Assembly (NCBI GenBank): GCA_050187875.1
Contig: JBFWXB010000026.1
Span: forward strand, 5,217 to 69,216
Direction of reading: 5' to 3'
Origin: JAFKKS01 sp050187875
GTDB lineage: Bacteria > Pseudomonadota > Alphaproteobacteria > Rhizobiales > Xanthobacteraceae
Length of the DNA stretch: 64,000 nucleotides
Notes under the pieces: generated by a model
What the model saw: the letters and a program-made list of their open reading frames with translations, nothing else
The model's database searches: none
What the model was told of the DNA's origin: nothing
Made by a program: the position numbers and the translations under genes
Shown: positions 26,798 through 35,174 of the stretch, in pieces
Position numbering within the stretch: position 1 is the first letter of the stretch
Layout of the letters: the number at the start of each line of letters is the position of its first letter

Positions 26798-27682
26798 TCA
26801 TGCGGCGCTCTTGGTTTGGCGCCGCTCGTGGGCGAGGAAATGCTCCGCGATCTCCTGGCCGGTCGCGATCCAGACGTCGCCGTAGCCGCGCGCGCGGGCG
26901 AGAAAGTCGCGCAGGATGCCGATGCGCATCGGCCGGCCTGTGACCTGCGGATGCATGACCATGGTGACCAGGCCACCCCATTCGCGCGTCTGGTCGAGCT
27001 CCCCGTTCCAGATCGAGAGAACGTGCTCTTTCGGGAACATCGGCCGCGGGCTGAAGCGCTGCGAGAGGCCGTAAAGCCAGTCGTCGAAAGACATGTTGAC
27101 CGGCAGTTCCACCGGCCCCTTCGAGCCGTCGCGCAACTTGTGCCGATAGGGGCGAATGTCGTCGCGGAATGACGACGAGTAAACGATGCCGCGATCGCGC
27201 AGATAGCCGAGCAGCTCGTTGTAGTTCTCACCTGACGGCGCCCGATAGCCGACCGGTGTGACGCCGAGCACGCGCTTCAAGGAATCGAGCGCCTTGTCGA
27301 TCTCCTCCTTGTCCGCCGCGAAATCGGCGGGATCGGGCCGCTTGTGCAGATAACCGTGATGGCCGACCTCGTGGCCGTCCTTCACGATTGCCTCGCACAT
27401 TTTCGGATGTGCATCGACGACCCACCCAGGGATGAAGAAGGTCGCCTTGATCTCGATCGAGCGCAGATACTCGAGGAGCTTCGGCACGCCGACGCGCTCC
27501 TCGTAAGCGCCGAAAGACATCGTGACCAATCGGTCCACGTTCTTGAAATCGTGCTGAACCCATGCGGTCTCCGAGTCGACATCGAACGCCGGAAACAATG
27601 CGCAGCGCTTGCCCGCAGGCCATGGATAATCGGGCGCCGGGTCGGACAGATTGGCGGGGACGGTCGGAATATCGGGCATCAT
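26798..27682 (-). CDS. Polysaccharide-deacetylase-fold hydrolase (PuuE / cyclic imidase-like)
   Basis: A 294-residue NodB-fold protein. The general-base region FDVDSETAW and the metal motif HEVGHHGYLH (residues about 106-115) are present, as is GYRAPSGENYNELL. It has no signal peptide, unlike true cell-wall deacetylases. Cytoplasmic members of this size include allantoinase PuuE and cyclic imide hydrolases, and both would fit its place between an amine-type transporter and an amidohydrolase. The ATG at 27680-27682 overlaps the permease stop (TGATG), indicating coupling. Confidence 0.82.
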   Translation of the reverse strand: MMPDIPTVPANLSDPAPDYPWPAGKRCALFPAFDVDSETAWVQHDFKNVDRLVTMSFGAYEERVGVPKLLEYLRSIEIKATFFIPGWVVDAHPKMCEAIVKDGHEVGHHGYLHKRPDPADFAADKEEIDKALDSLKRVLGVTPVGYRAPSGENYNELLGYLRDRGIVYSSSFRDDIRPYRHKLRDGSKGPVELPVNMSFDDWLYGLSQRFSPRPMFPKEHVLSIWNGELDQTREWGGLVTMVMHPQVTGRPMRIGILRDFLARARGYGDVWIATGQEIAEHFLAHERRQTKSAA

Positions 27683-28515
27683 CAATGTTTTTCTCCACTC
27701 ACAAGGCGGCGGCGATCACGCCTCGCCAGTTCCACGATCAGCATGGCGATGACTGACACGACGATGAGAATCGTCGAGACGCCGGTCAGCGACGGGTCGA
27801 GCTCGAACTTCACGGATTCCCAGATCTTCTTGGGGATCGTCACCGTGCGCGGCCCACCAAGGAAGAGCGTCAGCACGACCTCGTCGAAAGAGGTCAGAAA
27901 GGCGAATGCGGCGGCCGAGATGATCGCCGGACGAACCGAGGGGATCACCACATGCCACAACGCGCGCGGGAAGCTTGCCCCGCACGAGCGCGCCGCAAGC
28001 TCAAGCGACGCGTCCGTCCGGCGGAACGCCGCGCCGACGATGATGATGACGACCGGCAGCGCGAGCAGCGTATGCGCGAGAAAGAGCGCCAGCGGCGTGC
28101 CGACCAGGCCGGCCGACGAGAACAGCATGTAGAGCCCGAGCGCGAGCACGATCACGGGCACGACCATGGGCGAGATGAGAGCGGCTTCGACGATCCGCCG
28201 CCCGGCAAAACGCCCTCTGACCAGCCCGTAGGCCGCCGGCACGCCGAGCGCGAGCGAGGCCAAAGCGACGGAGCTCGCGAGCCACAGAGAAAGCCAGCCG
28301 GCCTCGCGCCAGGCGCGACTCTCCCAGAGCGCGATATACCATCGCCACGACCAGCGGTGCGGCGGAAAGGCGAACAACGCGGTGTCGTTGAAGGAGACGA
28401 CGACGATGACGACGATGGGGGCGAGAAGGAACACCATCGTCAACACGGCGAGGAGCCATAGGCCCAGCCGACCCGCGGAGAATCCACTATCAGGCGCGAC
28501 GGCGGCGCCTTTCAT
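27682..28515 (-). CDS. Spermidine/putrescine-type ABC transporter permease (PotC-like)
   Basis: A 277-residue permease with about six transmembrane helices, an EAA loop (LELAARSCGASFPRALWHVVIP, residues about 180-201) and the PotC-like FLTSFDEVVLTLFLGGP region. The ATG at 28513-28515 overlaps the stop of the first permease gene (ATGA). It forms the membrane channel with that subunit. Confidence 0.92.
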   Translation of the reverse strand: MKGAAVAPDSGFSAGRLGLWLLAVLTMVFLLAPIVVIVVVSFNDTALFAFPPHRWSWRWYIALWESRAWREAGWLSLWLASSVALASLALGVPAAYGLVRGRFAGRRIVEAALISPMVVPVIVLALGLYMLFSSAGLVGTPLALFLAHTLLALPVVIIIVGAAFRRTDASLELAARSCGASFPRALWHVVIPSVRPAIISAAAFAFLTSFDEVVLTLFLGGPRTVTIPKKIWESVKFELDPSLTGVSTILIVVSVIAMLIVELARRDRRRLVSGEKH

Positions 28516-29399
28516 GACCGATCCATGCCGGTGATGCGGCCAGCGCCCGCGAACACCGCGCCGATCGCGAAGATCGTCCCAATCAGCACAAGCAGCGCCA
28601 GGCTCAACATCGCGCCGACCGGCCAATCGAGCAGATCGCGCACGACCATCTCGATCAGCGATGCGATGGTCAGTTCGTTCGGTCCGCCGAGCAGCGCGGG
28701 TGTGATGTAGAAGCCGACGGCAAACATGAAGACGAGCGTCGCTCCCGCAGCAAGTCCAGGGAACGACAGCGGCAATGTCACGTGAACAAAGGCCCGCAGA
28801 GGCGAGGCGCCGAGCGAGCGGGCCGCGCGCGGAAGCCCCGCGTCAAGCCGCGAAAGCACGGCCCAGACCGGCAGCACCATGAATGGCAGGAGCACGTGCA
28901 CCATGCCGATCTGCACACCGATCGCGTTGAACAGCAGCGCCACAGGCCGATCGACCCAGCCGAAGCCGATCAGCCATTCATTGACCAGGCCCTTGCGCCC
29001 GAGAAGGATGATCCAAGCAAGGCTGCGCGCGAGGATGCTCGTCCAGAACGGGATCATCACGGCGGCGGCGAGCAGGAGCGCGAGGCGAGGACGGCTCGTC
29101 GCCATCAGATACGCATAAGGGTAGCCGAGCACGACGCAGACCGCCGTCGTGATGGCGGCGATCTTGAACGTCGTCAGAAACGCGAGGTGATAGGAATCGT
29201 CGGTCAAGACCTTTTGCAACGGCACGAGCGACCAGCCGACCTTCGGCAGATGAAACGCCCAGTCGATGAGCGATACCATCGGCCCGAGGTAGACGAACGC
29301 GCAGAAGACCAGGGCGCCCGCAACGAGCCACCCCGGCCGCGAGCGCCACGCGCGTACGGCTGGCGCTGCGAGATCGTCGCCCGCGACGAGTGCGCTCAT
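28512..29399 (-). CDS. Spermidine/putrescine-type ABC transporter permease (PotB-like)
   Basis: A 295-residue permease with about six transmembrane segments, a PotB-style ARSLAWIILLGRKGLVNEWL region and an EAA loop (PRAARSLGASPLRAFVHVTLP split within residues about 193-213). Its ATG overlaps the binding-protein stop (ATGA). Substrate class (polyamine, amino acid or other cation) is not decidable from the permease. Confidence 0.92.
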   Translation of the reverse strand: MSALVAGDDLAAPAVRAWRSRPGWLVAGALVFCAFVYLGPMVSLIDWAFHLPKVGWSLVPLQKVLTDDSYHLAFLTTFKIAAITTAVCVVLGYPYAYLMATSRPRLALLLAAAVMIPFWTSILARSLAWIILLGRKGLVNEWLIGFGWVDRPVALLFNAIGVQIGMVHVLLPFMVLPVWAVLSRLDAGLPRAARSLGASPLRAFVHVTLPLSFPGLAAGATLVFMFAVGFYITPALLGGPNELTIASLIEMVVRDLLDWPVGAMLSLALLVLIGTIFAIGAVFAGAGRITGMDRS

Positions 29400-30505
29400 C
29401 CGCGCTTGACCATCCAGCGCGCGAAGCGCTCGATTTGGTTCTCGTTGTGGGTCTTGCCGTTGTCAGTCACCGTGCCCCACCAAGTGATGTCGGTCCAGAA
29501 TTGCTTGGCGAGGTTTTCCGGCGAGGTGTTGAGCTGTTTCGACTCGGCCTCGCTCAGATGCGCGAAGGCGTCCTGCGACGACGGGCCGTAAGGAATGCGT
29601 TTTGCGAGCTCCGCCTGAATCTTTCCATCGATAGCGAAATTCAGGAACTGATAGACGGCCTCGACATTGCGCGAGCCTTTGACGATCGCCCAGTTGTCGG
29701 GCGCGAGCTTGCCGCCGGCGAATTCGACATCGACGGGCGCGCCTTCCTTTTTCGCGACGAGCCCGCGCGGCCCGATCGTGCAGCAAATGTCGATCTCACC
29801 GCTGGAAAGGAGCTGGATCGCCTCGGCATGGTTCGCGTACCACTTGGTGACGAGGGGCCGGAGCTTGTCCATCGACTTCCACGCACGCTCGATGTCCAAG
29901 GGGTAGACTTTATCGATGGGCACACCGTCCGCGATCACGGCAAATTCGAGCTGGGGCGAGAGGCCGCCGCGGAAAGGAAACGAGCGCGCACCCTTGAACT
30001 TCGTGCCGTCCCACACGTCGGCCCATGTCTTGGGCTGCGTGCCGTTCGGAAAGCTCTTGGTATTGTAGACGATATTGAACGAGTAGATCAGGTGTCCCAG
30101 CCCGTACGGATGATGCAGCACGGACGGGATCTTCGAGAGCTTCGTCTTGTCGATCTTGGCATATTCGATCGGCTCGAGAAGCTTGGCGTTGACCATCGAG
30201 AGGATCGCTGGGATGTCCGTGTCGAGGACGTCCCAGGTCACGTTGCCGGACTCAACCATCGCCTTGACCTTGGCAGCCTCCGGAGGACCGTCGTCGCGCA
30301 CACGGATGCCAGTCGCCTTCTCGAACGGCGTGAACATGACCTCCCGCATCGCCGTGGTGCGGGAACCACCCCAGCTGGCGACGACGATTTCACCCTTGTC
30401 CGCGCGCGCGGGCCGGATGTGAAGGAAAGGACTTGCGATAGCGAGCGAAGCGCCCGCGCCGCCGAGCAACACTGAGCGCCGGGAAAAGCTTGGTCGATCG
30501 ATCAT
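29396..30505 (-). CDS. Spermidine/putrescine-type ABC transporter substrate-binding protein (PotD-like)
   Basis: A 369-residue binding protein with a twin-arginine signal (FSRRSVLLGGAGASLAIAS, cleavage likely after ARA). The mature protein begins IVVASWGGSRTTAMREVMFTPF, followed by a DVLDTDIPAI region, which fits the PotD/PotF-like family 1 set. Uptake of an amine-bearing compound is plausible because amidohydrolases follow in the operon. The ATG at 30503-30505 has GAGGGG upstream. Confidence 0.9.
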   Translation of the reverse strand: MIDRPSFSRRSVLLGGAGASLAIASPFLHIRPARADKGEIVVASWGGSRTTAMREVMFTPFEKATGIRVRDDGPPEAAKVKAMVESGNVTWDVLDTDIPAILSMVNAKLLEPIEYAKIDKTKLSKIPSVLHHPYGLGHLIYSFNIVYNTKSFPNGTQPKTWADVWDGTKFKGARSFPFRGGLSPQLEFAVIADGVPIDKVYPLDIERAWKSMDKLRPLVTKWYANHAEAIQLLSSGEIDICCTIGPRGLVAKKEGAPVDVEFAGGKLAPDNWAIVKGSRNVEAVYQFLNFAIDGKIQAELAKRIPYGPSSQDAFAHLSEAESKQLNTSPENLAKQFWTDITWWGTVTDNGKTHNENQIERFARWMVKRG

Positions 30506-30542
30506 GGTCGTATCCCCTCTTCGTTGTCATGTCGCGAGAAAC

Positions 30543-31610
30543 TCAAGCAGGGAGCAGCACGGCGTCCTTCCTGTCCCAGCCGACACGCACGCCGGCGCCG
30601 GGCTGCGGAAAGAAGCCGTCGGCGCGGTTCTGCTGTTTGATTGCAATGGCCGGCCCGCCTTCGAGGCGCAGCGTCAGTCGCGAAATGTCGCCGACATAGA
30701 TGATGTCGTCGACGCAAGCCGCGAAGCCCTCCCCCGAACTCGGCGCCGCCATGCGGACCTTCTCCGGCCGCAGCAGCAACATCGCCTTGTCGCCGATCTT
30801 CACCGCTCCAGACACCGCGGGGAGTGGCGCGCCGCCGGCGGCCGGCTTGAGAGCGATGCCGTCTCCATGCGCGACGACTTCGCCGGCGATCAGCGTGCTC
30901 TCACCGAGAAAACGCGCGACGAAACTATTGGCCGGCTGCTCGTAAAGATGACGCGGGCTGCCGATCTGGACGATTTGGCCGCCGTTCATCAGCACGATGC
31001 GATCGGACATGGTCAACGCCTCTTCCTGATCGTGCGTGACGTATACGACCGTGATCCCGAGCTCGCGCTGCAGCCGCCTGATCTCCGCCTTCATCGTTTC
31101 GCGAAGCGCGCGGTCGAGCGCTCCAAGGGGCTCGTCCATCAGGAGCAGACCGGGCTCGAAGACGAGCGCCCGCGCGAGCGCCACGCGCTGCTGCTGCCCG
31201 CCGGACAATTGTGACGGCAACCGCGTATGGAAGTCCGCGAGGCCGACGCGCTGCAGGATGTCGTCGATGCGCCGCAGTGTCTCGGCGCGCGGCATACCGC
31301 GCATCCGCAGCGGGAAACCGACGTTGCGCGCGACGGTCATATGCGGAAACAAGGCGTAGTTCTGAAAGACGACGCCGATGCCGCGGCGCTCCGGCGGCTG
31401 GCCAATGATGTCGCGGCCGTCGAGCAGAACCTGTCCCTGGTCGGGGGCCGTGAAGCCGGCCACCATCATCAGCGTCGTGGTCTTTCCCGAGCCTGACGCG
31501 CCGAGCAAGCTCACGAATTCGCCGGCGGCAATGTCCAGAGAAACGTCCTCGACAACGAGAGACTGTCCGTAGGATTTGGACAGCGATCGGACCTCGAGGC
31601 GTGCACCCAT
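30543..31610 (-). CDS. Spermidine/putrescine-type ABC transporter ATP-binding protein (PotA-like)
   Basis: A 355-residue ATPase with Walker A GASGSGKTT (about 37-45), signature LSGGQQQR, Walker B LLLMDEPLGALD and a C-terminal TOBE regulatory domain (about 270-355; LLLRPEKVRMA). It is the first gene of the pot-type operon, 37 bp before the binding-protein gene. The leader region upstream carries two clean palindromes that may regulate the operon. Confidence 0.93.
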   Translation of the reverse strand: MGARLEVRSLSKSYGQSLVVEDVSLDIAAGEFVSLLGASGSGKTTTLMMVAGFTAPDQGQVLLDGRDIIGQPPERRGIGVVFQNYALFPHMTVARNVGFPLRMRGMPRAETLRRIDDILQRVGLADFHTRLPSQLSGGQQQRVALARALVFEPGLLLMDEPLGALDRALRETMKAEIRRLQRELGITVVYVTHDQEEALTMSDRIVLMNGGQIVQIGSPRHLYEQPANSFVARFLGESTLIAGEVVAHGDGIALKPAAGGAPLPAVSGAVKIGDKAMLLLRPEKVRMAAPSSGEGFAACVDDIIYVGDISRLTLRLEGGPAIAIKQQNRADGFFPQPGAGVRVGWDRKDAVLLPA

Positions 31611-31650
31611 CAGGCGCCATCCGGATTAGATCACAGCAAAGTCGCTCACA

Positions 31651-31662
31651 GCTTTATAAAGC
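31651..31662. promoter_or_regulatory. 12-bp perfect palindrome upstream of pot-type operon
   Basis: GCTTTATAAAGC is a perfect palindrome 41 bp upstream of the PotA-like start, embedded in a wider TCGCT...AGCGA symmetry. It is AT-rich within GC-rich DNA and placed where a transcription start or operator would be. No cognate regulator gene adjoins it. Confidence 0.4.
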
Positions 31663-31691
31663 GACGGCGTGCGAAGACGCCACGGCGACAT

Positions 31692-31707
31692 ACGCGCCAC
31701 GGCGCGT
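31692..31707. promoter_or_regulatory. 7-bp-arm inverted repeat in the same leader region
   Basis: ACGCGCC-AC-GGCGCGT is a perfect inverted repeat 82 bp upstream of the PotA-like start. It could be an operator or a terminator stem for the TPR gene that ends at 31859, but no T-run follows on the minus strand. The rest of 31611-31858 holds no gene I can support. Confidence 0.35.
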
Positions 31708-31858
31708 CCGCCTATAATTTATTGATGGGTACTATTTTGCACCGTTATATCCTGTCGGTCACGTTGACAGCGTGAGGTTCAGACGGCCGGCGGGAATACC
31801 GCACGCGATCGCCGCGCATGTCGCGCATCGTCAGACGTCGCTCGATCGACTGGCTCGC

Positions 31859-32533
31859 CTATTTCAACCGCGTGAGAGCCGCGTCGGCTTCCTGCGCGGC
31901 CTTGGCGTTTGCAGGCGTTCCCTTCGCCAGGGTCTGGACCGTGGTCCACGTCTTCTTCGCAAGGTCCGTCTTGCCGGCTTTTTCGTATGCCGTTGCCAGC
32001 TCGCTTTGCGCTTCGACGTTTTTCGGCTCGGTTTGGACCGCCCCTTCGAGATTCATGATGGCGCGCTCGAGGCCGGCTTCCGAGACACCGACGGTGCCGT
32101 CGGGAAGGCGATGCGGCATCATCGAGACGCGCCCCAGGAGAATCTTGGCGCGCAGGTTCTGCGGCTCGAGCTCGATCACATGGTTGAGCTCATCGACGGC
32201 CATGTCGATCTGGCCGGTCTCGACACGCGTGAGGGCGCTCGCGATATGCGGGCTGACGACATAGCGGTCGATCTTCTTCGCCGCGCGAAACGCGTCCAGC
32301 GCGTCGTCATTTCGTTTCAGCCCGCGATAGGCGTTTCCCAGCGCCACCTGCGCGGGGATCGATTGCTTGTCCAACTCCACGGCCCGTTGCAGCTCGGGCA
32401 ACGCCTTGTCGTATTGGCCCTTGTCGAGCAGCGCCTGACCGGCGGCGAGGTGCTCCGCGGCTTTCTTCGTGTCGTCGCCGCAAGCCGCCAGCAGAAGCAC
32501 GGCGCCAAGACAGACAAGAAAACGGGCGCGCAT
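31859..32533 (-). CDS. Tetratricopeptide-repeat lipoprotein
   Basis: A 224-residue secreted lipoprotein: MRARFLVCLGAVLLLAAC is a lipoprotein signal with lipobox LLAAC. At least four TPR units follow, for example AAGQALLDKGQYDKALPELQ and AQVALGNAYRGLKRNDDALDAF, then two near the C-terminus. ATG at 32531-32533 was preferred to the GTG five codons earlier because it has AGG at the right spacing and gives the signal. It follows the second phosphonate permease by 60 bp and ends the phn train. TPR lipoproteins scaffold envelope complexes; a link to phosphonate uptake is unproven. Confidence 0.85.
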   Translation of the reverse strand: MRARFLVCLGAVLLLAACGDDTKKAAEHLAAGQALLDKGQYDKALPELQRAVELDKQSIPAQVALGNAYRGLKRNDDALDAFRAAKKIDRYVVSPHIASALTRVETGQIDMAVDELNHVIELEPQNLRAKILLGRVSMMPHRLPDGTVGVSEAGLERAIMNLEGAVQTEPKNVEAQSELATAYEKAGKTDLAKKTWTTVQTLAKGTPANAKAAQEADAALTRLK

Positions 32534-32593
32534 GGAAAACCTCACCAAATCTTAGTCGACCACGCACGAGTTTCGCACGCGCCACACCGCGCT

Positions 32594-33415
32594 TCAAATG
32601 ACCTTGCGCCGCAGTTTCCCGCACACCCAATCCGACACGAGGACGAGCAGAAAGATCACGAGAATGCAGGTCGCGGTCTGATGGTATTTGAAGAGCTTCA
32701 TGGTCTGGATGAGCGAGAAGCCGAGACCACCGGCGCCGACGAGCCCCAGGACGGTCGCGGAGCGGATGGATACGTCCAGGCGGTAGATCGAATAGCCGAC
32801 AAAGGACGGGATGACCTGCGGGATGACGCCGAACAGGATCACCTGCGTGCGCGATGCGCCTGTCGAGAGCTGCGCCTCGATCTGCCCCTTGTCGACGCTT
32901 TCGATCTCTTCCGCGACGAATTTCGCAAGCATGCCCGTCGCGTGAAGCGCGATCGCGAGGACGCCGGCGAACGGGCCGAGCCCGACCGCGCTCACGAAGA
33001 TCAGGGCGAAGACGAGCTCGTTGATGGCACGCAAGGCGTTGAGGAATATGCGGGTGGCATGAAACACGACAATATGCGGAGTCGTGTTGCGCGCACCCAA
33101 GAGCGAAAACGGGATCGAAAGAATGATGGCGAGGAGCGTGCCCCAGATCGCGATCTGGATGGTCTCGACCGTCGCGGTCCCCAGCACGGAAATATAACTC
33201 ATGTCGGGCGGGAACAGGCGCGTGAAAAAGTCCCACATGAAGGGGACGCCAGCGGCCACGGCGTATGGGCTGAACTTGATCTGGTGCGCCGCATACCAAA
33301 GGATGGCAATCGCGATGGCGCCCCACGCCGCCTGCTTGAGATATCGCCGGTGGCGCACCTGCGCTTCGCGCGCAAGCCCCGCCGCAACCGCCGCTTCGAA
33401 GGAGACCGCCGCCAT
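32594..33415 (-). CDS. phnE: Phosphonate ABC transporter permease (second PhnE)
   Basis: A 273-residue permease with about six helices and the PhnE signature in ARIFLNALRAINELVFALIFV and in GQIEAQLSTGASRTQVILFGVIPQ. I set the start at the ATG 33413-33415, which overlaps the phnC stop as TGATG; a GTG one codon earlier is the alternative. Two phnE genes flank phnC, a known arrangement in alphaproteobacteria giving a heterodimeric channel. Confidence 0.92.
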   Translation of the reverse strand: MAAVSFEAAVAAGLAREAQVRHRRYLKQAAWGAIAIAILWYAAHQIKFSPYAVAAGVPFMWDFFTRLFPPDMSYISVLGTATVETIQIAIWGTLLAIILSIPFSLLGARNTTPHIVVFHATRIFLNALRAINELVFALIFVSAVGLGPFAGVLAIALHATGMLAKFVAEEIESVDKGQIEAQLSTGASRTQVILFGVIPQVIPSFVGYSIYRLDVSIRSATVLGLVGAGGLGFSLIQTMKLFKYHQTATCILVIFLLVLVSDWVCGKLRRKVI

Positions 33416-34209
33416 CACTTCTCCTCCGCCGCTTCCTCGTCGGGGTCACGGTAGTAGATGCGATGGATGGCGTCGTCGGTGAGCTCGGCGCCGGTCCCCT
33501 CGAAAACGATCCGCCCCTTGCTCATGCCGACGATCCGCTCGGCGAATTCGCGCGTGTATTCCACCTGATGCAGATTGCAGATCACGGTAATGCCGAGCTC
33601 GTGCGCGACTTCGCGCAGATAGGTGAGGACCTGCCGCGCGATTTTGGGGTCGAGGCTCGCGACCGGCTCGTCCGCCAGGATGACCGTCGGCTGCTGCGCC
33701 AGCGCGCGCGCGATGGCGACGCGCTGCTGCTCGCCGCCGCTGAGCGTATCCGCCCGCTGGAACGCCTTGTGATCCATGTTCACGCGCACAAGGCACTCGA
33801 TGGCGATGCGCTTGTCTTCCTGGGGGAAGTTGTAGATGAGGCTGCGCCAGCTGCTGCGGTAGGCGAGACGGCCCGTGAGCACGTTCGTGAGCACCGAGAG
33901 GCGCCGCACGAGGTTGAACTGCTGGAACACCATTCCGAAATCACGGCGGACGGCGCGCAGATTGCGGCGGTTGCCGGTGATCTGCACGTCGTTGTGGAAG
34001 ATCTGCCCCTCGGTCGGCTCGACGAGGCGGTTAAGACAGCGCAGCAGCGTCGACTTGCCGGCGCCGCTCGGCCCAAGAATGACGAGGAACTCGCCTTTCT
34101 TGACCTCCATATCGATGCCGCGCAGCGCATGGATCGTGCCGCCATAGCTCTTGGTGAGCCCACGCACCGAAAGCATCGTCGTGGTGTTCTGCGAGTTTGG
34201 CATGAGCAT
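33415..34209 (-). CDS. phnC: Phosphonate ABC transporter ATP-binding protein
   Basis: A 264-residue ATPase with Walker A GPSGAGKST (about 46-54), LSGGEQQR, Walker B VILADEPVASLDP and switch CNLHQVEYTREFAERIVGM, the typical PhnC ending. It lies between the two permease genes, 15 bp from the first. A second ATG at 34203 and one at 34176 could also start it. Confidence 0.93.
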   Translation of the reverse strand: MLMPNSQNTTTMLSVRGLTKSYGGTIHALRGIDMEVKKGEFLVILGPSGAGKSTLLRCLNRLVEPTEGQIFHNDVQITGNRRNLRAVRRDFGMVFQQFNLVRRLSVLTNVLTGRLAYRSSWRSLIYNFPQEDKRIAIECLVRVNMDHKAFQRADTLSGGEQQRVAIARALAQQPTVILADEPVASLDPKIARQVLTYLREVAHELGITVICNLHQVEYTREFAERIVGMSKGRIVFEGTGAELTDDAIHRIYYRDPDEEAAEEK

Positions 34210-34224
34210 GAGCGTTCCGACCTG

Positions 34225-35040
34225 CTAGTAGATGCGGCTGCGAATGTAAGTTGAGGCCAAGTCGATGACCGTCACCATGGCGAGAATGAACAGCAGGATG
34301 AGACCCACCTCACGCCACTCGAACAGGCGAATGGCGGTGATGAGCTCGAAGCCGATGCCGCCCGCCCCGACCATGCCGAGGACGGTCGCCGAGCGCACGC
34401 CGACCTCGAACCAGTAGAGATTGTAGGAGACGAACTGCGGCAGGACCTGCGGAATGATCGCGAACATGATCACCTGCAGCCGGGTCGCCCCAGTCGCTTC
34501 CATGGCTTCGATCGGGCCCTTATCGACGTTCTCGATGGCTTCGGCATAGAGCCGGCCGAGAATGCCGCCGTAGTTCATGCCGAGCGCAAGCGCCCCCGGA
34601 AACGGGCCAAGCCCCACCGCCGCCACGAATAATATCGCCCAGATCAGCTCCGAAATGCTGCGGAAGACATTGAGGATTCCCATCGCGCCGCTGCGCACGA
34701 TGCGCGACGACGAGACGTGGCTCGCCGCAAGCAGGCCGAGCGGCACGCCGACGATCGTCGCCAGCACATTGCCCCATAGCGCGACGTAGAGCGTCTCGAT
34801 CGCGGGCTTCCAGATCTCGGAGAAGAAGTTCCACTTGGGCGGCCACATGCGGCCGAAATAATCGACGATCACCGGCACGGCGCTGAACGTCTCGCGTGGC
34901 CGCAAATTGACGCCGTTGGCGCACCAGAGCAGGAACGCGATGATCAGCGCGGTGATAACGATGTGATGAAAGCGCCAACGCTGCCGAGCTGCGAGCTCAT
35001 CGAGGAGCGTCTGGGTCTGCCTCTGCACGTCAAGTGACAC
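34225..35040 (-). CDS. phnE: Phosphonate ABC transporter permease (first PhnE)
   Basis: A 271-residue permease with a GTG start, about six helices and PhnE motifs NVFRSISELIWAILFVAAVGLGPF and GPIEAMEATGATRLQVIMFAIIPQ (each within residues about 135-200). It follows phnD after a 134-bp gap that contains a perfect 10-bp-stem hairpin. Confidence 0.92.
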   Translation of the reverse strand: MSLDVQRQTQTLLDELAARQRWRFHHIVITALIIAFLLWCANGVNLRPRETFSAVPVIVDYFGRMWPPKWNFFSEIWKPAIETLYVALWGNVLATIVGVPLGLLAASHVSSSRIVRSGAMGILNVFRSISELIWAILFVAAVGLGPFPGALALGMNYGGILGRLYAEAIENVDKGPIEAMEATGATRLQVIMFAIIPQVLPQFVSYNLYWFEVGVRSATVLGMVGAGGIGFELITAIRLFEWREVGLILLFILAMVTVIDLASTYIRSRIY

Positions 35041-35134
35041 GATGACTCTCGTTTGACGGGGGCCACATTGTCCGTCGGGTGCTGCCGCCGGCGGGCAACC
35101 AACACATCACGCGACGACGCATTCCAGGATAGGA

Positions 35135-35157
35135 GGCTGCCGGCCAAGCCGGCAGCC
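35135..35157. other. Perfect 10-bp-stem hairpin between phnD and phnE
   Basis: GGCTGCCGGC pairs perfectly with GCCGGCAGCC across a CAA loop, 18 bp below the phnD stop in transcription order. There is no T-run after it on the minus strand. Such hairpins after binding-protein genes commonly protect the upstream message and lower expression of the permease genes; that role is inferred. Confidence 0.6.
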
Positions 35158-35174
35158 CCGGTTGCCGACGAACG

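Noticed and set aside
31713..31718. TATAAT on the plus strand as a promoter
   Set aside because: No plus-strand gene follows within this region and no well-placed -35 element was seen.
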